NCBI RefSeq assembly: GCF_000196615.1
Contig: NC_014306.1
Span: forward strand, 5,036,168 to 5,100,167
Length of the DNA stretch: 64,000 nucleotides
Reading direction: 5' to 3'
Source: Erwinia billingiae Eb661
GTDB lineage: Bacteria > Pseudomonadota > Gammaproteobacteria > Enterobacterales > Enterobacteriaceae
The position numbers were made by a program, and so were the translations under genes. Numbering within the stretch: the stretch's first letter is position 1; each line of letters starts with the position of its first letter. Positions 9,181 to 16,966 of the stretch are shown here, piece after piece. The notes below the pieces were generated by a model. The model searched no databases and had not been told where the DNA came from. It was given only the letters and a program-made list of their open reading frames with translations.

Positions 9181-9224
9181 CCTACAGGACAGAATGCGGT
9201 AAACCTCAAACAGAGGATCCACCT

Positions 9225-10511
9225 ATGAACAAACAGAAAACAATCGCGCCTAAACGCTGGTGGTACATCATGCCCATCGTGTTTATCACCTACAGCCTGG
9301 CGTATCTGGACAGGGCAAACTTCAGCTTTGCCTCCGCTGCAGGGATAAACGACGATCTGGGGATCACCAAAGGCATGTCATCGCTGCTGGGCGCCCTGTT
9401 CTTCCTCGGCTACTTCTTCTTCCAGATCCCTGGCGCTATCTATGCCGAACGCCGCAGCGTGAAGAAGCTGGTGTTCATCTGTTTGATTCTGTGGGGCGTC
9501 TGCGCGTCATTAACCGGCATGGTGAGCAACATTCCGATGCTGGCGGCGATTCGCTTTGTGCTCGGCGTGGTGGAAGCGGCGGTAATGCCCGCGATGCTGA
9601 TTTATATCAGTAACTGGTTCACCAAATCCGAACGTTCACGCGCCAATACCTTCCTGATCCTCGGTAACCCGGTCACCGTGCTGTGGATGTCGGTGGTGTC
9701 TGGCTATCTGATTGAAGCCTTCGGCTGGCGTGAGATGTTTATTTTCGAAGGGATCCCGGCGGTGATTTGGGCGGTTGCCTGGTGGTTTATGGTGCAGGAC
9801 AAGCCTGCGCAGGCCAAATGGCTGAGCGACGATGAAAAAGCCGCGCTGCAGGCGCAGCTGCAAAAAGAGCAGGAAAATATCAAAGCGGTGCGCAATTACA
9901 GCGAAGCTTTTAAATCCCGTAACGTGATTATCCTGTGTGTTCAGTACTTTACCTGGAGCATTGGCGTGTACGGCTTCGTGCTGTGGTTACCGTCGATTCT
10001 GCGTAACGGCAACCAGATGGGCATGGTCGAAGCCGGCTGGCTGTCCGCCGTTCCTTACCTCGCCGCGACGATTGCGATGATTGTGGTCTCCTGGGCGTCG
10101 GATAAGTTACAAAACCGCAAATTGTTTGTCTGGCCGTTGCTGCTGATTGGCGCGCTGGCGTTTTTAGGGTCATATCTTGTAGGAGCCAATAATTTCTGGC
10201 TGTCGTTCACCCTGCTGGTGATTGCCGGTGCTGCGATGTATGCCCCTTACGGGCCGTTCTTCGCCATTATTCCGGAGATGCTGCCGCGTAACGTGGCCGG
10301 TGGCGCCATGGCGCTGATCAATGCGATGGGTGCGCTGGGCTCATTCCTCGGTTCGTGGGTGGTCGGTTACCTGAACGGTGCCACCGGCAGCCCTTCAGCG
10401 TCGTATATCTTTATGGGAGGATCGCTGTTGATTTCAGTCTGGCTGACGTTGATTGTGAAGCCGGCGGAGAATAATCAGCCCCCGATGCCCCGCGGCGCTA
10501 AACACGCTTAA
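9225..10511 (+). CDS. kguT: 2-Ketogluconate MFS transporter
   Basis: This 428-aa major-facilitator protein of the anion:cation symporter (ACS) group has about 12 transmembrane segments. The first contains the family-type YSLAYLDRANFSFA (residues ~23-36), and a central cytoplasmic loop spans about residues 200-225. It is the third kgu gene, so import of 2-ketogluconate by proton symport is the expected role. The gene has its own 92-base leader, with GAGGATCC before the ATG. Many ACS transporters carry related sugar acids, so the substrate is set by context. Confidence 0.88.
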   Translation: MNKQKTIAPKRWWYIMPIVFITYSLAYLDRANFSFASAAGINDDLGITKGMSSLLGALFFLGYFFFQIPGAIYAERRSVKKLVFICLILWGVCASLTGMVSNIPMLAAIRFVLGVVEAAVMPAMLIYISNWFTKSERSRANTFLILGNPVTVLWMSVVSGYLIEAFGWREMFIFEGIPAVIWAVAWWFMVQDKPAQAKWLSDDEKAALQAQLQKEQENIKAVRNYSEAFKSRNVIILCVQYFTWSIGVYGFVLWLPSILRNGNQMGMVEAGWLSAVPYLAATIAMIVVSWASDKLQNRKLFVWPLLLIGALAFLGSYLVGANNFWLSFTLLVIAGAAMYAPYGPFFAIIPEMLPRNVAGGAMALINAMGALGSFLGSWVVGYLNGATGSPSASYIFMGGSLLISVWLTLIVKPAENNQPPMPRGAKHA

Positions 10512-10520
10512 AAATGCAAA

Positions 10521-10538
10521 ACGGGCCAGCTGGCCCGT
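10521..10538 (+). other. 18-bp palindromic hairpin between kguT and kguD
   Basis: ACGGGCCAGCTGGCCCGT is a perfect palindrome directly after the kguT stop. It lacks a U-tract and is followed 24 bases later by kguD. A partial terminator or an mRNA-stabilising hairpin that sets the kguT:kguD ratio are both plausible. Confidence 0.6.
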
Positions 10539-10562
10539 TCCTCAATTTAAAAGGGAGACGAA

Positions 10563-11537
10563 ATGAAACCTTCTGTGGTGCTGTATAAAAAATTACCGGA
10601 CGATCTGCGCTCAAAGCTCGACGCCCATTTTACCGTCACCGAGATCAACGGCCTGACCCCAGAAAACCTGAGTCAGCACGCGGCGGCTTTTCAGCAGGCT
10701 GAAGGCATTCTGGGATCCGGAGGCAAGGTTGACGCCGACTTCCTGAGCAAAGCACCAAAGCTGCGTGCCGCCTCCAGCGTCTCGGTTGGCGTGGATAATT
10801 TCGATATCGCCGCCCTTAACGATCGCGGTGTGGTGCTGATGCACACGCCTACCGTGCTGACCGAAACCGTGGCCGATACCATGATGGCGCTGGTGCTGGC
10901 ATCGGCCCGTCGCGTGACCGAAGTCGCCGAGCGGGTGAAAGCCGGTGAGTGGAAAAGCAATATTGGCGCGGACTGGTTCGGTATCGACGTTCACCACAAA
11001 AAGCTGGGTATTTTGGGCATGGGCCGTATCGGCCTGGCGCTGGCACAGCGCGCGCACCTCGGCTTCAGCATGCCGATCCTCTATAACGCGCGTAAGCATC
11101 ATGAAGAAGCCGAACAGCGTTTTGATGCCACCTATTGCGACCTTGATACGCTGCTGAAAGAGTCTGATTTCCTGTGCATCAGCCTGCCGCTGACTGACGA
11201 AACCCATCACCTGATTGGCCGTGAGCAGCTGGCAAAAATGAAGTCCAGCGCGGTGCTGATCAATGCGGGTCGCGGTCCGGTGGTCGATGAGCAGGCGCTG
11301 ATTGCGGCCCTGAAAGACGGCACGATCCACGCCGCAGGTCTGGATGTCTTTGAGCAGGAGCCGTTACCGGCAGACTCTCCGCTGCTGACGCTGCCAAACG
11401 TGGTGGCGCTGCCGCATATCGGTTCGGCGACCCATGAAACGCGTTATGGTATGGCCAGCGATGCGGTGGATAACCTGATTGCGGCGTTGACCGGCAAGGT
11501 AGAGAAAAACTGCGTGAACCCGCAGGTGATCAAATAA
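10563..11537 (+). CDS. kguD: 2-Ketoaldonate (2-keto-6-phosphogluconate) reductase, GhrB orthologue
   Basis: This 324-aa D-isomer-specific 2-hydroxyacid dehydrogenase has the same length as E. coli GhrB (TkrA) and is very similar to it. The NAD(P)-binding motif GMGRIG lies in the middle. The catalytic Arg, Glu and His lie in [15 protein letters not shown] and [11 protein letters not shown]. In the kgu pathway it reduces 2-keto-6-phosphogluconate to 6-phosphogluconate; GhrB also reduces glyoxylate, hydroxypyruvate and 2-ketogluconate. Because ghrB follows yiaD in E. coli, this gene seems to be the resident ghrB now serving as kguD. GGGAG precedes the ATG. Confidence 0.92.
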   Translation: MKPSVVLYKKLPDDLRSKLDAHFTVTEINGLTPENLSQHAAAFQQAEGILGSGGKVDADFLSKAPKLRAASSVSVGVDNFDIAALNDRGVVLMHTPTVLTETVADTMMALVLASARRVTEVAERVKAGEWKSNIGADWFGIDVHHKKLGILGMGRIGLALAQRAHLGFSMPILYNARKHHEEAEQRFDATYCDLDTLLKESDFLCISLPLTDETHHLIGREQLAKMKSSAVLINAGRGPVVDEQALIAALKDGTIHAAGLDVFEQEPLPADSPLLTLPNVVALPHIGSATHETRYGMASDAVDNLIAALTGKVEKNCVNPQVIK

Positions 11538-11562
11538 GCCGAGACGGGCTTAAAAGGAAGGA

Positions 11563-11594
11563 CCAGGCCACCCATCCTGCCGGTGGCCTGGCGT
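11563..11594. terminator. Bidirectional terminator between kguD and kduD
   Basis: CCAGGCCACC (11563-11572) pairs perfectly with GGTGGCCTGG (11582-11591), followed by CGTTT. It lies between the two convergent stop codons. Confidence 0.65.
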
Positions 11595-11601
11595 TTACCC
11601 C

Positions 11602-12363
11602 TTAGCGTGCCAGCCAACCGCCATCGACCGCCAGCGTGTAGCCATGCACATAGTCTGAAGCGGGCGAGGCCAGAAACACTACCGGCCCTTTCATATCTTC
11701 AGGACGGCCCCAGCGGCTGGCCGGAATGCGGTCAACGATTTCCCCGTTGCGCTTTTCATCCGCCCGAAGCTGCTGCGTATTGTTGGTCGCCATATAGCCC
11801 GGCGCAATCGCATTGACGTTGATGCCGTGCTTCGCCCACTCATTCGCCAACAGACGCGTCACGCCCATGACCGCGCTTTTCGACGCGGTGTAAGAAGGCA
11901 CCCTGATCCCGCCCTGATAAGAGAGCATTGAGGCAATATTGACGATTTTGCCGCCGTGACCCTGCTTAATAAACTGTTTCGCCACCGTCTGGGACATAAA
12001 GAACACCGATTTAATGTTCAGGTTCATTACGTCGTCCCAGTCTTTTTCGCTGAAGTTGATCGCATCTTCGCGACGGATGATGCCGGCGTTATTGACCAAA
12101 ATATCGACCCTGCCGAATTCGGCGACCGCAGTTTCTACCAGACCGGCAAGGCACTCAATCTGTCCCAGATCGGCGGTCAGACTCAGAAAGCGACGACCCA
12201 GTCCTGCCACCATGCCGTGGGTTTCGGTGGGTTCGACAATATTAATGCCGACAATATCGCAGCCCGCCTCGGCCAGCCCAACGGCCATTCCCTGCCCCAG
12301 CCCGGTATCGCAGCCGGTGACGATGGCCACACGGCCCTGCAAGCTAAACGTATTCAAACTCAT
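11602..12363 (-). CDS. kduD: 2-Dehydro-3-deoxy-D-gluconate 5-dehydrogenase
   Basis: KduD is a short-chain dehydrogenase acting in pectin and hexuronate breakdown, interconverting 3-deoxy-hexulosonates on the way to KDG. The 253-aa length equals E. coli KduD. The Rossmann motif TGCDTGLGQG starts at Thr16, and the catalytic set is Ser145, Tyr158 and Lys162. The NNAG motif is at 91-94. No kduI neighbour is present. A KdgR-like box lies about 230 bases upstream of the ATG, which would suit induction by pectin products. Confidence 0.95.
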   Translation of the reverse strand: MSLNTFSLQGRVAIVTGCDTGLGQGMAVGLAEAGCDIVGINIVEPTETHGMVAGLGRRFLSLTADLGQIECLAGLVETAVAEFGRVDILVNNAGIIRREDAINFSEKDWDDVMNLNIKSVFFMSQTVAKQFIKQGHGGKIVNIASMLSYQGGIRVPSYTASKSAVMGVTRLLANEWAKHGINVNAIAPGYMATNNTQQLRADEKRNGEIVDRIPASRWGRPEDMKGPVVFLASPASDYVHGYTLAVDGGWLAR

Positions 12364-12587
12364 GGTGATCTTCCTTTTCAGTGGCTAATTTAATTTCCAC
12401 CCATTCCTCCCAGACACGCATTAATTCCGCCGTGATAATGGGATTAGCCTTAAATACAATTAAAAGAGGTATAACAGCGCGTGCAAAACATCCATGATGA
12501 TTTGTCGAGGGCACACTATAGCCAAAGAGAAACCCCGATAACCGTGATCGACGTCGAAATTAACGAGGATTGATACGTTATTTTCAT

Positions 12588-12610
12588 AAAAACAAAACGC
12601 TGTTTCATTT
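12588..12610. promoter_or_regulatory. KdgR-like operator upstream of kduD
   Basis: CAAAACGCTGTTTCATTT (12593-12610) fits the soft-rot KdgR pattern GAAAC-NNN-GTTTC in an A/T-rich flank, with one mismatch in the left arm. It lies in the kduD-avtA gap, about 230 bases from the kduD start, and could act on kduD. The distance makes this tentative. Confidence 0.45.
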
Positions 12611-12666
12611 ATTATTAATGCGGCATGTTAATTACCGGTTAATTATTTCAAGGTAATGTTAAGGTA

Positions 12667-12822
12667 TTATTTAATGGCAGCGACGACCAGCACAGGATGC
12701 CCCGGCCGCGCAAGGAAACCTGCTTTAACAAATGCTTTACCGTTTTCACGGAGGTGCGATTGCATCCCGCCTGGGCTGGCGTTAAGGTAAACCTCCACAC
12801 GATCAGACAAAGTAGTTAACAC
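12667..12822 (-). other. Possible small ORF or gene remnant beside avtA
   Basis: A 51-codon frame from GTG at 12822 to TAA at 12667 uses host-preferred codons (GAA AAC GGT AAA GCA). It ends in FVKAGFLARPGHPVLVVAAI and Lys. I recognise no family. It overlaps the avtA start region head-to-head, has no obvious ribosome site, and may be the 3' remnant of a lost gene. Confidence 0.25.
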
Positions 12823-12825
12823 GTT

Positions 12826-14076
12826 ATGAGCTTTTCCGCCTTCGGTGACAAATTTACGCAACATTCAGGCATTACGCGCCTGATGGAAGATATGGGTGAA
12901 GGATTACGCACACCGGGAGCAGTGATGCTGGGCGGCGGCAATCCCGCACAGATCCCCGCAATGAATGACTATTTCCAGCAGCTGCTGCAACAGATGCACG
13001 ATGAAGGCAAGCTTGCCGAGGCGTTGTGCAACTATGATGGCCCGCGCGGAAAAACCACGCTGCTGGAGTCGCTTTCTACTCTGCTGCGCGAACAGCTTGG
13101 CTGGGAAATCAGCCCGAAAAATATCGCCCTCACCAACGGCAGCCAGAGCGCGTTCTTCTATCTGTTTAACCTGTACGCCGGCCGTCGCGCCGATGGCAGC
13201 AAAAAGCGGGTGCTGTTCCCGCTGGCACCGGAATACCTCGGCTATGCCGATGCCGGGCTGGATGAGGATCTGTTTGTCTCCACCCGTCCAAATATCGAGA
13301 TGCTGCCGGAAGGCCAGTTTAAATATCACGTTGATTTTGAGCATCTCAACATCACCGATGACACCGGGCTAATCTGCGTCTCACGCCCGACCAATCCCAC
13401 CGGCAACGTGATCACCGACGAAGAGCTGATGAAGCTCGATGTGCTGGCGCAACAGCATCAGATCCCGCTGCTGATTGATAATGCCTATGGCGTGCCTTTC
13501 CCCGGCATTATCTTTAGCGAAGCGCGACCGCTGTGGAACCCGAACATTATTCTGTGCATGAGCCTGTCGAAGCTCGGCCTGCCGGGCGCGCGCTGCGGCA
13601 TTATCATTGCCGATGAGAAAGTGATTTCGGCCATCAGCAATATGAACGGCATTATCAGCCTGGCGCCCGGCAGTATTGGCCCGGCAATCGCCAATGAGAT
13701 GATCCAGCGTGGCGATTTGCTGCGCTTGTCGGAAGAGGTGATCAAGCCGTTCTATCAGCAGCGGGTGACCGAGACGATTGCCGTCATTCGCCGCTATTTG
13801 TCGGAAGATCGCTGCCTGATCCATAAGCCGGAAGGGGCGATTTTCCTCTGGCTGTGGTTTAAAGACCTGCCCGTTTCAACCGAAGTGCTGTATCAGCGGC
13901 TGAAAAAGCGCGGCGTGTTGATGGTGCCCGGCCACTTCTTCTTCCCCGGTCTGGAGCACGAATGGCCACATACGCATCAATGTATGCGCATGAACTATGT
14001 GCCGGACAACGACACCATCGAACGGGGAATTGCCATCCTCGCCGAAGAGATCGCACGGGCGCATCAGGAAGGATAA
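12826..14076 (+). CDS. avtA: Valine-pyruvate aminotransferase (transaminase C)
   Basis: AvtA is a PLP-dependent fold-type I aminotransferase that makes alanine from pyruvate with valine (or alpha-aminobutyrate) as amino donor. The 416-aa protein is co-linear with E. coli AvtA (417 aa). The PLP lysine is Lys249 in SLSKLG, NPTGN is at 190-194 and DNAYG at 218-222. The start agrees with E. coli, although the upstream bases hold only a weak ribosome site. A strong terminator follows. Confidence 0.96.
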   Translation: MSFSAFGDKFTQHSGITRLMEDMGEGLRTPGAVMLGGGNPAQIPAMNDYFQQLLQQMHDEGKLAEALCNYDGPRGKTTLLESLSTLLREQLGWEISPKNIALTNGSQSAFFYLFNLYAGRRADGSKKRVLFPLAPEYLGYADAGLDEDLFVSTRPNIEMLPEGQFKYHVDFEHLNITDDTGLICVSRPTNPTGNVITDEELMKLDVLAQQHQIPLLIDNAYGVPFPGIIFSEARPLWNPNIILCMSLSKLGLPGARCGIIIADEKVISAISNMNGIISLAPGSIGPAIANEMIQRGDLLRLSEEVIKPFYQQRVTETIAVIRRYLSEDRCLIHKPEGAIFLWLWFKDLPVSTEVLYQRLKKRGVLMVPGHFFFPGLEHEWPHTHQCMRMNYVPDNDTIERGIAILAEEIARAHQEG

Positions 14077-14078
14077 AA

Positions 14079-14104
14079 AAGGGCCGCTGCTGCGGCCCTT
14101 GCTT
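14079..14104 (+). terminator. Rho-independent terminator of avtA
   Basis: GGGCCGC (14081-14087) pairs with GCGGCCC (14092-14098), with flanking A's and TTGCTTTT after it, immediately past the avtA stop. Confidence 0.8.
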
Positions 14105-14326
14105 TTGGCGGGCCGAAAACCTCAGCATCCTGCACAACCGCATTTGTGACGCCGACGGGGCTTTCAGGGCATCGAAACGCAAATTTTTTAACCATCTGCC
14201 GATGAATGTCATACACTCAGGGAAGAATTCGTCGCACCAGTGCATGAGTCGCCACAGAGCGGCCGGGAACTCCCTGCACATGACGATAACAATCAGGCCG
14301 GCGTTGCCGTGACTGAAGGGATGATG

Positions 14327-14698
14327 ATGATGAAAGTGTTAAATAAATGCCGCTGTGCCGGTCTGCTGGCCTGTCTTTCTCTGGTCAGCACCACGGGATG
14401 TTCCAGCATAATGAGCCATGCCGGCCCGGATCAGGGGTACTATTCCGGCACACGTGCTGGCGCAGCGACCGTTGCAGACAGCAATAACGGCTGGGTGATG
14501 CGTCCGCTTGCTGCCCTCGACCTGCCGTTTTCAGCCGTAGTGGATACGATTTTGCTGCCATGGGATTACTATCGTAGCGGCAAAGACCAGACGGCAAGCT
14601 CCCCGCGTGAACGCGTGCTGCAAAGCGAGCGGCTAAACCACACTAACGAAAGCCTCGCCACGGCGGCCCCAATGCCGAGCACTACGCCTCCTCAGTAA
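14327..14698 (+). CDS. yidQ: YidQ/YceK family lipoprotein
   Basis: This is a small lipoprotein of about 123 aa with a signal peptide and a lipidation site at the Cys of STTGCSS. It is followed by the family pattern SGTRAGA, then PLAALDLPFSAVVDTILLPWDYYR, which matches E. coli YidQ and YceK. Function is unknown. Four ATG codons in tandem (14321, 14324, 14327, 14330) make the exact start ambiguous; GAAGGG at 14315-14320 best spaces the third or fourth. As in E. coli it converges on yidR. Confidence 0.82.
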   Translation: MMKVLNKCRCAGLLACLSLVSTTGCSSIMSHAGPDQGYYSGTRAGAATVADSNNGWVMRPLAALDLPFSAVVDTILLPWDYYRSGKDQTASSPRERVLQSERLNHTNESLATAAPMPSTTPPQ

Positions 14699-14712
14699 CG
14701 GCGTCAGGCAAA

Positions 14713-15984
14713 TTATTCCCCCACGCTGACCACAAACACTTGTTGCCAGCCGTTGACGTTGCGCAGGTAGGCCACATGCAATCCATCCGGCGAACAGACC
14801 ACCGCATCCGCCAGTGGCGCGTCGTCCGTTCTTGCCGTCAGACGCTGCAGCTTGCCGCTCGCCACGTGACATAGCATCACGCTGTTATCGTTGATCAGCG
14901 CCACTGCGCGCCCATTCGGATGCCAGCTGAAGGCGGACTGAATATCACTCTTCGCCTGTGTGACCTGCCGTGGCTCGCCGCCCGTTGGCGCAACCGTCCA
15001 CAGCTGAACCACCCCCGCGTCATCTTTCATCAAAAATGCAATGGCGCGCCCGTCAGGCGAACTGCGTAACCAGTGACGCGGCGCGGTTGCCAGGCCAGGA
15101 TAAGCACGTTGATGGGTGAAGGTCAGGCGGCGCTGGAAGACGTTTTCCGGCGGCGCAGGCAGGCTGGTTGGGGTTCCGGCCAGCGGCGCATCGCCCTCCA
15201 GCGCGTAATCGGCCATTTTCGCCGGCAGATCGACCAGAAACACCTCCGGCACCTTGTCGCCGTTTGCTGCCAGCGTGTCGCCAATAAAGGCCAGCGCCCA
15301 GCGCTGACGGTGACCATCATGTTTCAGATAGCCCTCTTCACCGACCCAGCCCTCTTCATATGCCCGGTTGATATCGTCACTGCCGGCCACCGGTGTTGAG
15401 GTGGTTTTGCTCACCAGTACGCAATAATGGCTGCCATCGTATTCGCGGGGATGCTGCTTCGGCGGGCACACCGCATGCAGCGGCACGGCAACGCCGACGT
15501 TACGTAAATCTTCGCCGTTGTGCAGCTCATGCATCAGATGATCGTTATAGGTAAAGCTAAGGCGCGAGCCGTCAGGGCTGAAGACATGCACGTGCGTGCC
15601 GCCCCGCAACGCGCCGGCGGTGAAAGGTGGCGTGATATCGCAGGCGTCCAGATTCTCAAGATGGCCGTGTTGAATAATGACGCCACGGCGATGGTGAAAA
15701 TCATACTTCCACTGGCTGTCCGGGTGTTCCGGGCCGTGGATGCACACATAGCGCGGCGGTAAATCGGGGCTGGCGGTGACCACGCCGACATGCGCGCCGT
15801 CTTTGGCCTGATACAGCACTTCCGTCTGGCCACTGAGGTTAACCCGCTCAACGGTCAGGCTGGTAAAGGTGGCGCCATTTGGCCGCACGTCATACACCAA
15901 CCACTGGCTGTCTGCCGTCCAGATGTTGATGTTAGTGAGTTGGTGATTGCGTGGATCAAACGTCAGCTGTGTCTCTGTCATCAT
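14713..15984 (-). CDS. yidR: YidR, DUF3748 beta-propeller protein
   Basis: This 423-aa protein has TolB/WD40-like repeats (FSPDGSRLSF, SSPDGRAIAFL, WHPNGRAVALI, CSPDGLHVAYL) and corresponds to E. coli YidR (415 aa, DUF3748). The repeats predict a beta-propeller. An oligogalacturonate-lyase-like fold has been noted for related propellers, but no catalytic residues can be assigned. No signal peptide is seen. It lies 39 bases after the 2-hydroxyacid dehydrogenase gene on the same strand and may share its transcript. Confidence 0.85.
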   Translation of the reverse strand: MMTETQLTFDPRNHQLTNINIWTADSQWLVYDVRPNGATFTSLTVERVNLSGQTEVLYQAKDGAHVGVVTASPDLPPRYVCIHGPEHPDSQWKYDFHHRRGVIIQHGHLENLDACDITPPFTAGALRGGTHVHVFSPDGSRLSFTYNDHLMHELHNGEDLRNVGVAVPLHAVCPPKQHPREYDGSHYCVLVSKTTSTPVAGSDDINRAYEEGWVGEEGYLKHDGHRQRWALAFIGDTLAANGDKVPEVFLVDLPAKMADYALEGDAPLAGTPTSLPAPPENVFQRRLTFTHQRAYPGLATAPRHWLRSSPDGRAIAFLMKDDAGVVQLWTVAPTGGEPRQVTQAKSDIQSAFSWHPNGRAVALINDNSVMLCHVASGKLQRLTARTDDAPLADAVVCSPDGLHVAYLRNVNGWQQVFVVSVGE

Positions 15985-16023
15985 GCTTACCCCTAGCCGT
16001 CTATGCAGCTAAGGGTAATGCAT

Positions 16024-16965
16024 TCAGCGGCTTTCGGGTACTGGCGAGACCAACGGTGAACCGTTAAAAAATGCCGCCACGTTATCCAGCACCAGCTGAG
16101 ACATCGCCTGGCGCGTGGCCCAGGTGGCGCTGGCCATATGCGGCGTCAGCACCACATTTGGCCGGTTTTGTAATGCCGCCGGCACCCGTGGTTCGTCGCT
16201 GAACACGTCCAGCCCGGCGCCGCCCAGCGTGCCGGCATCCAGTGCCGCGATCAGCGCCTGTTCATCCACCACGCTGCCGCGCCCAACGTTGATCAGAATG
16301 CCGTCGCAGCCCAGCGCATCCAGCACGTCGCGGTTAATCAGATGGCGATTGCTGGCGGTGCCGGGTGCGCAGACCAACAGGAAGTCGCACTCTTTTGCCA
16401 GCGCCACCACATCAGGCTGATAGCGATACGCTACGTCTTGCAGCGGCGAACGGTTGCAGTAGGCGATCGACATATCAAATGCCTGCGCGCGTTGGGCTAC
16501 CGCCTGGCCAATACGTCCCAGCCCGACAATCCCTAACGCCGCGCCGGACACCTTGCGGGTCCACGGAAAGCTTCCCTGCGACCATTTTCCCTTCTCGATA
16601 AAGGTCTGTGCCGCCGGGATCTGACGGGACGTGGCCAGCATCAGACCGAGAGCGAGGTCAGCGACGTCTTCCGTCAGCACATCCGGCGTGTGGCTCACCT
16701 TAACCTGATGATCACGCGCGGCCTGCACATCAACGCCGTCATAGCCGACACCAAATACCGCAATCAGCTTGAGGGCCGGTAAAGCGGCGATCTGCTCGCG
16801 GGTCACCACCCCTTCGCCATTGGTCAGCACCACTTCAAACTCCCCCGCCATGCCGGAAAAATCGCGGTCGCTCAGGGTGCTGTATTCCACCACCTCATAC
16901 GCTTCCTGCAGGGCGGACATCAGGGGCGCGGGCAAGCCGGCCAGCTGCAATACTTTCTTCTTCAT
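16024..16965 (-). CDS. D-2-hydroxyacid dehydrogenase family protein
   Basis: This 313-aa NAD(P)-dependent 2-hydroxyacid dehydrogenase has the dinucleotide motif GLGRIG near the centre. The catalytic Arg (GRGSVVDE), Glu (DVFSDEP) and His (TPHMASAT) are all present. It resembles hydroxypyruvate/glyoxylate or 2-ketoaldonate reductases and is a distant paralogue of KguD in this window. Its ATG is one base after the stop of an MFS transporter gene, so the pair likely handles one imported 2-keto or 2-hydroxy acid. The substrate is unknown. Confidence 0.85.
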   Translation of the reverse strand: MKKKVLQLAGLPAPLMSALQEAYEVVEYSTLSDRDFSGMAGEFEVVLTNGEGVVTREQIAALPALKLIAVFGVGYDGVDVQAARDHQVKVSHTPDVLTEDVADLALGLMLATSRQIPAAQTFIEKGKWSQGSFPWTRKVSGAALGIVGLGRIGQAVAQRAQAFDMSIAYCNRSPLQDVAYRYQPDVVALAKECDFLLVCAPGTASNRHLINRDVLDALGCDGILINVGRGSVVDEQALIAALDAGTLGGAGLDVFSDEPRVPAALQNRPNVVLTPHMASATWATRQAMSQLVLDNVAAFFNGSPLVSPVPESR

Positions 16966-16966
16966 T

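Larger units (their letters stand above)
12364..12825. other. Intergenic region kduD-avtA
   Basis: This is a 462-base divergent spacer. The kduD-proximal part (to ~12660) is A/T-rich and carries the KdgR-like box. The avtA-proximal part (12667-12822) changes to higher G+C and contains a minus-strand open frame with native-looking codons (separate entry). No clear ribosome site precedes the avtA ATG. Confidence 0.6.

Noticed and set aside
14240..14326. Upstream extension of yidQ
   Set aside because: It would put a non-signal sequence before the lipoprotein signal peptide. The ribosome site at 14315-14320 supports the later ATGs.
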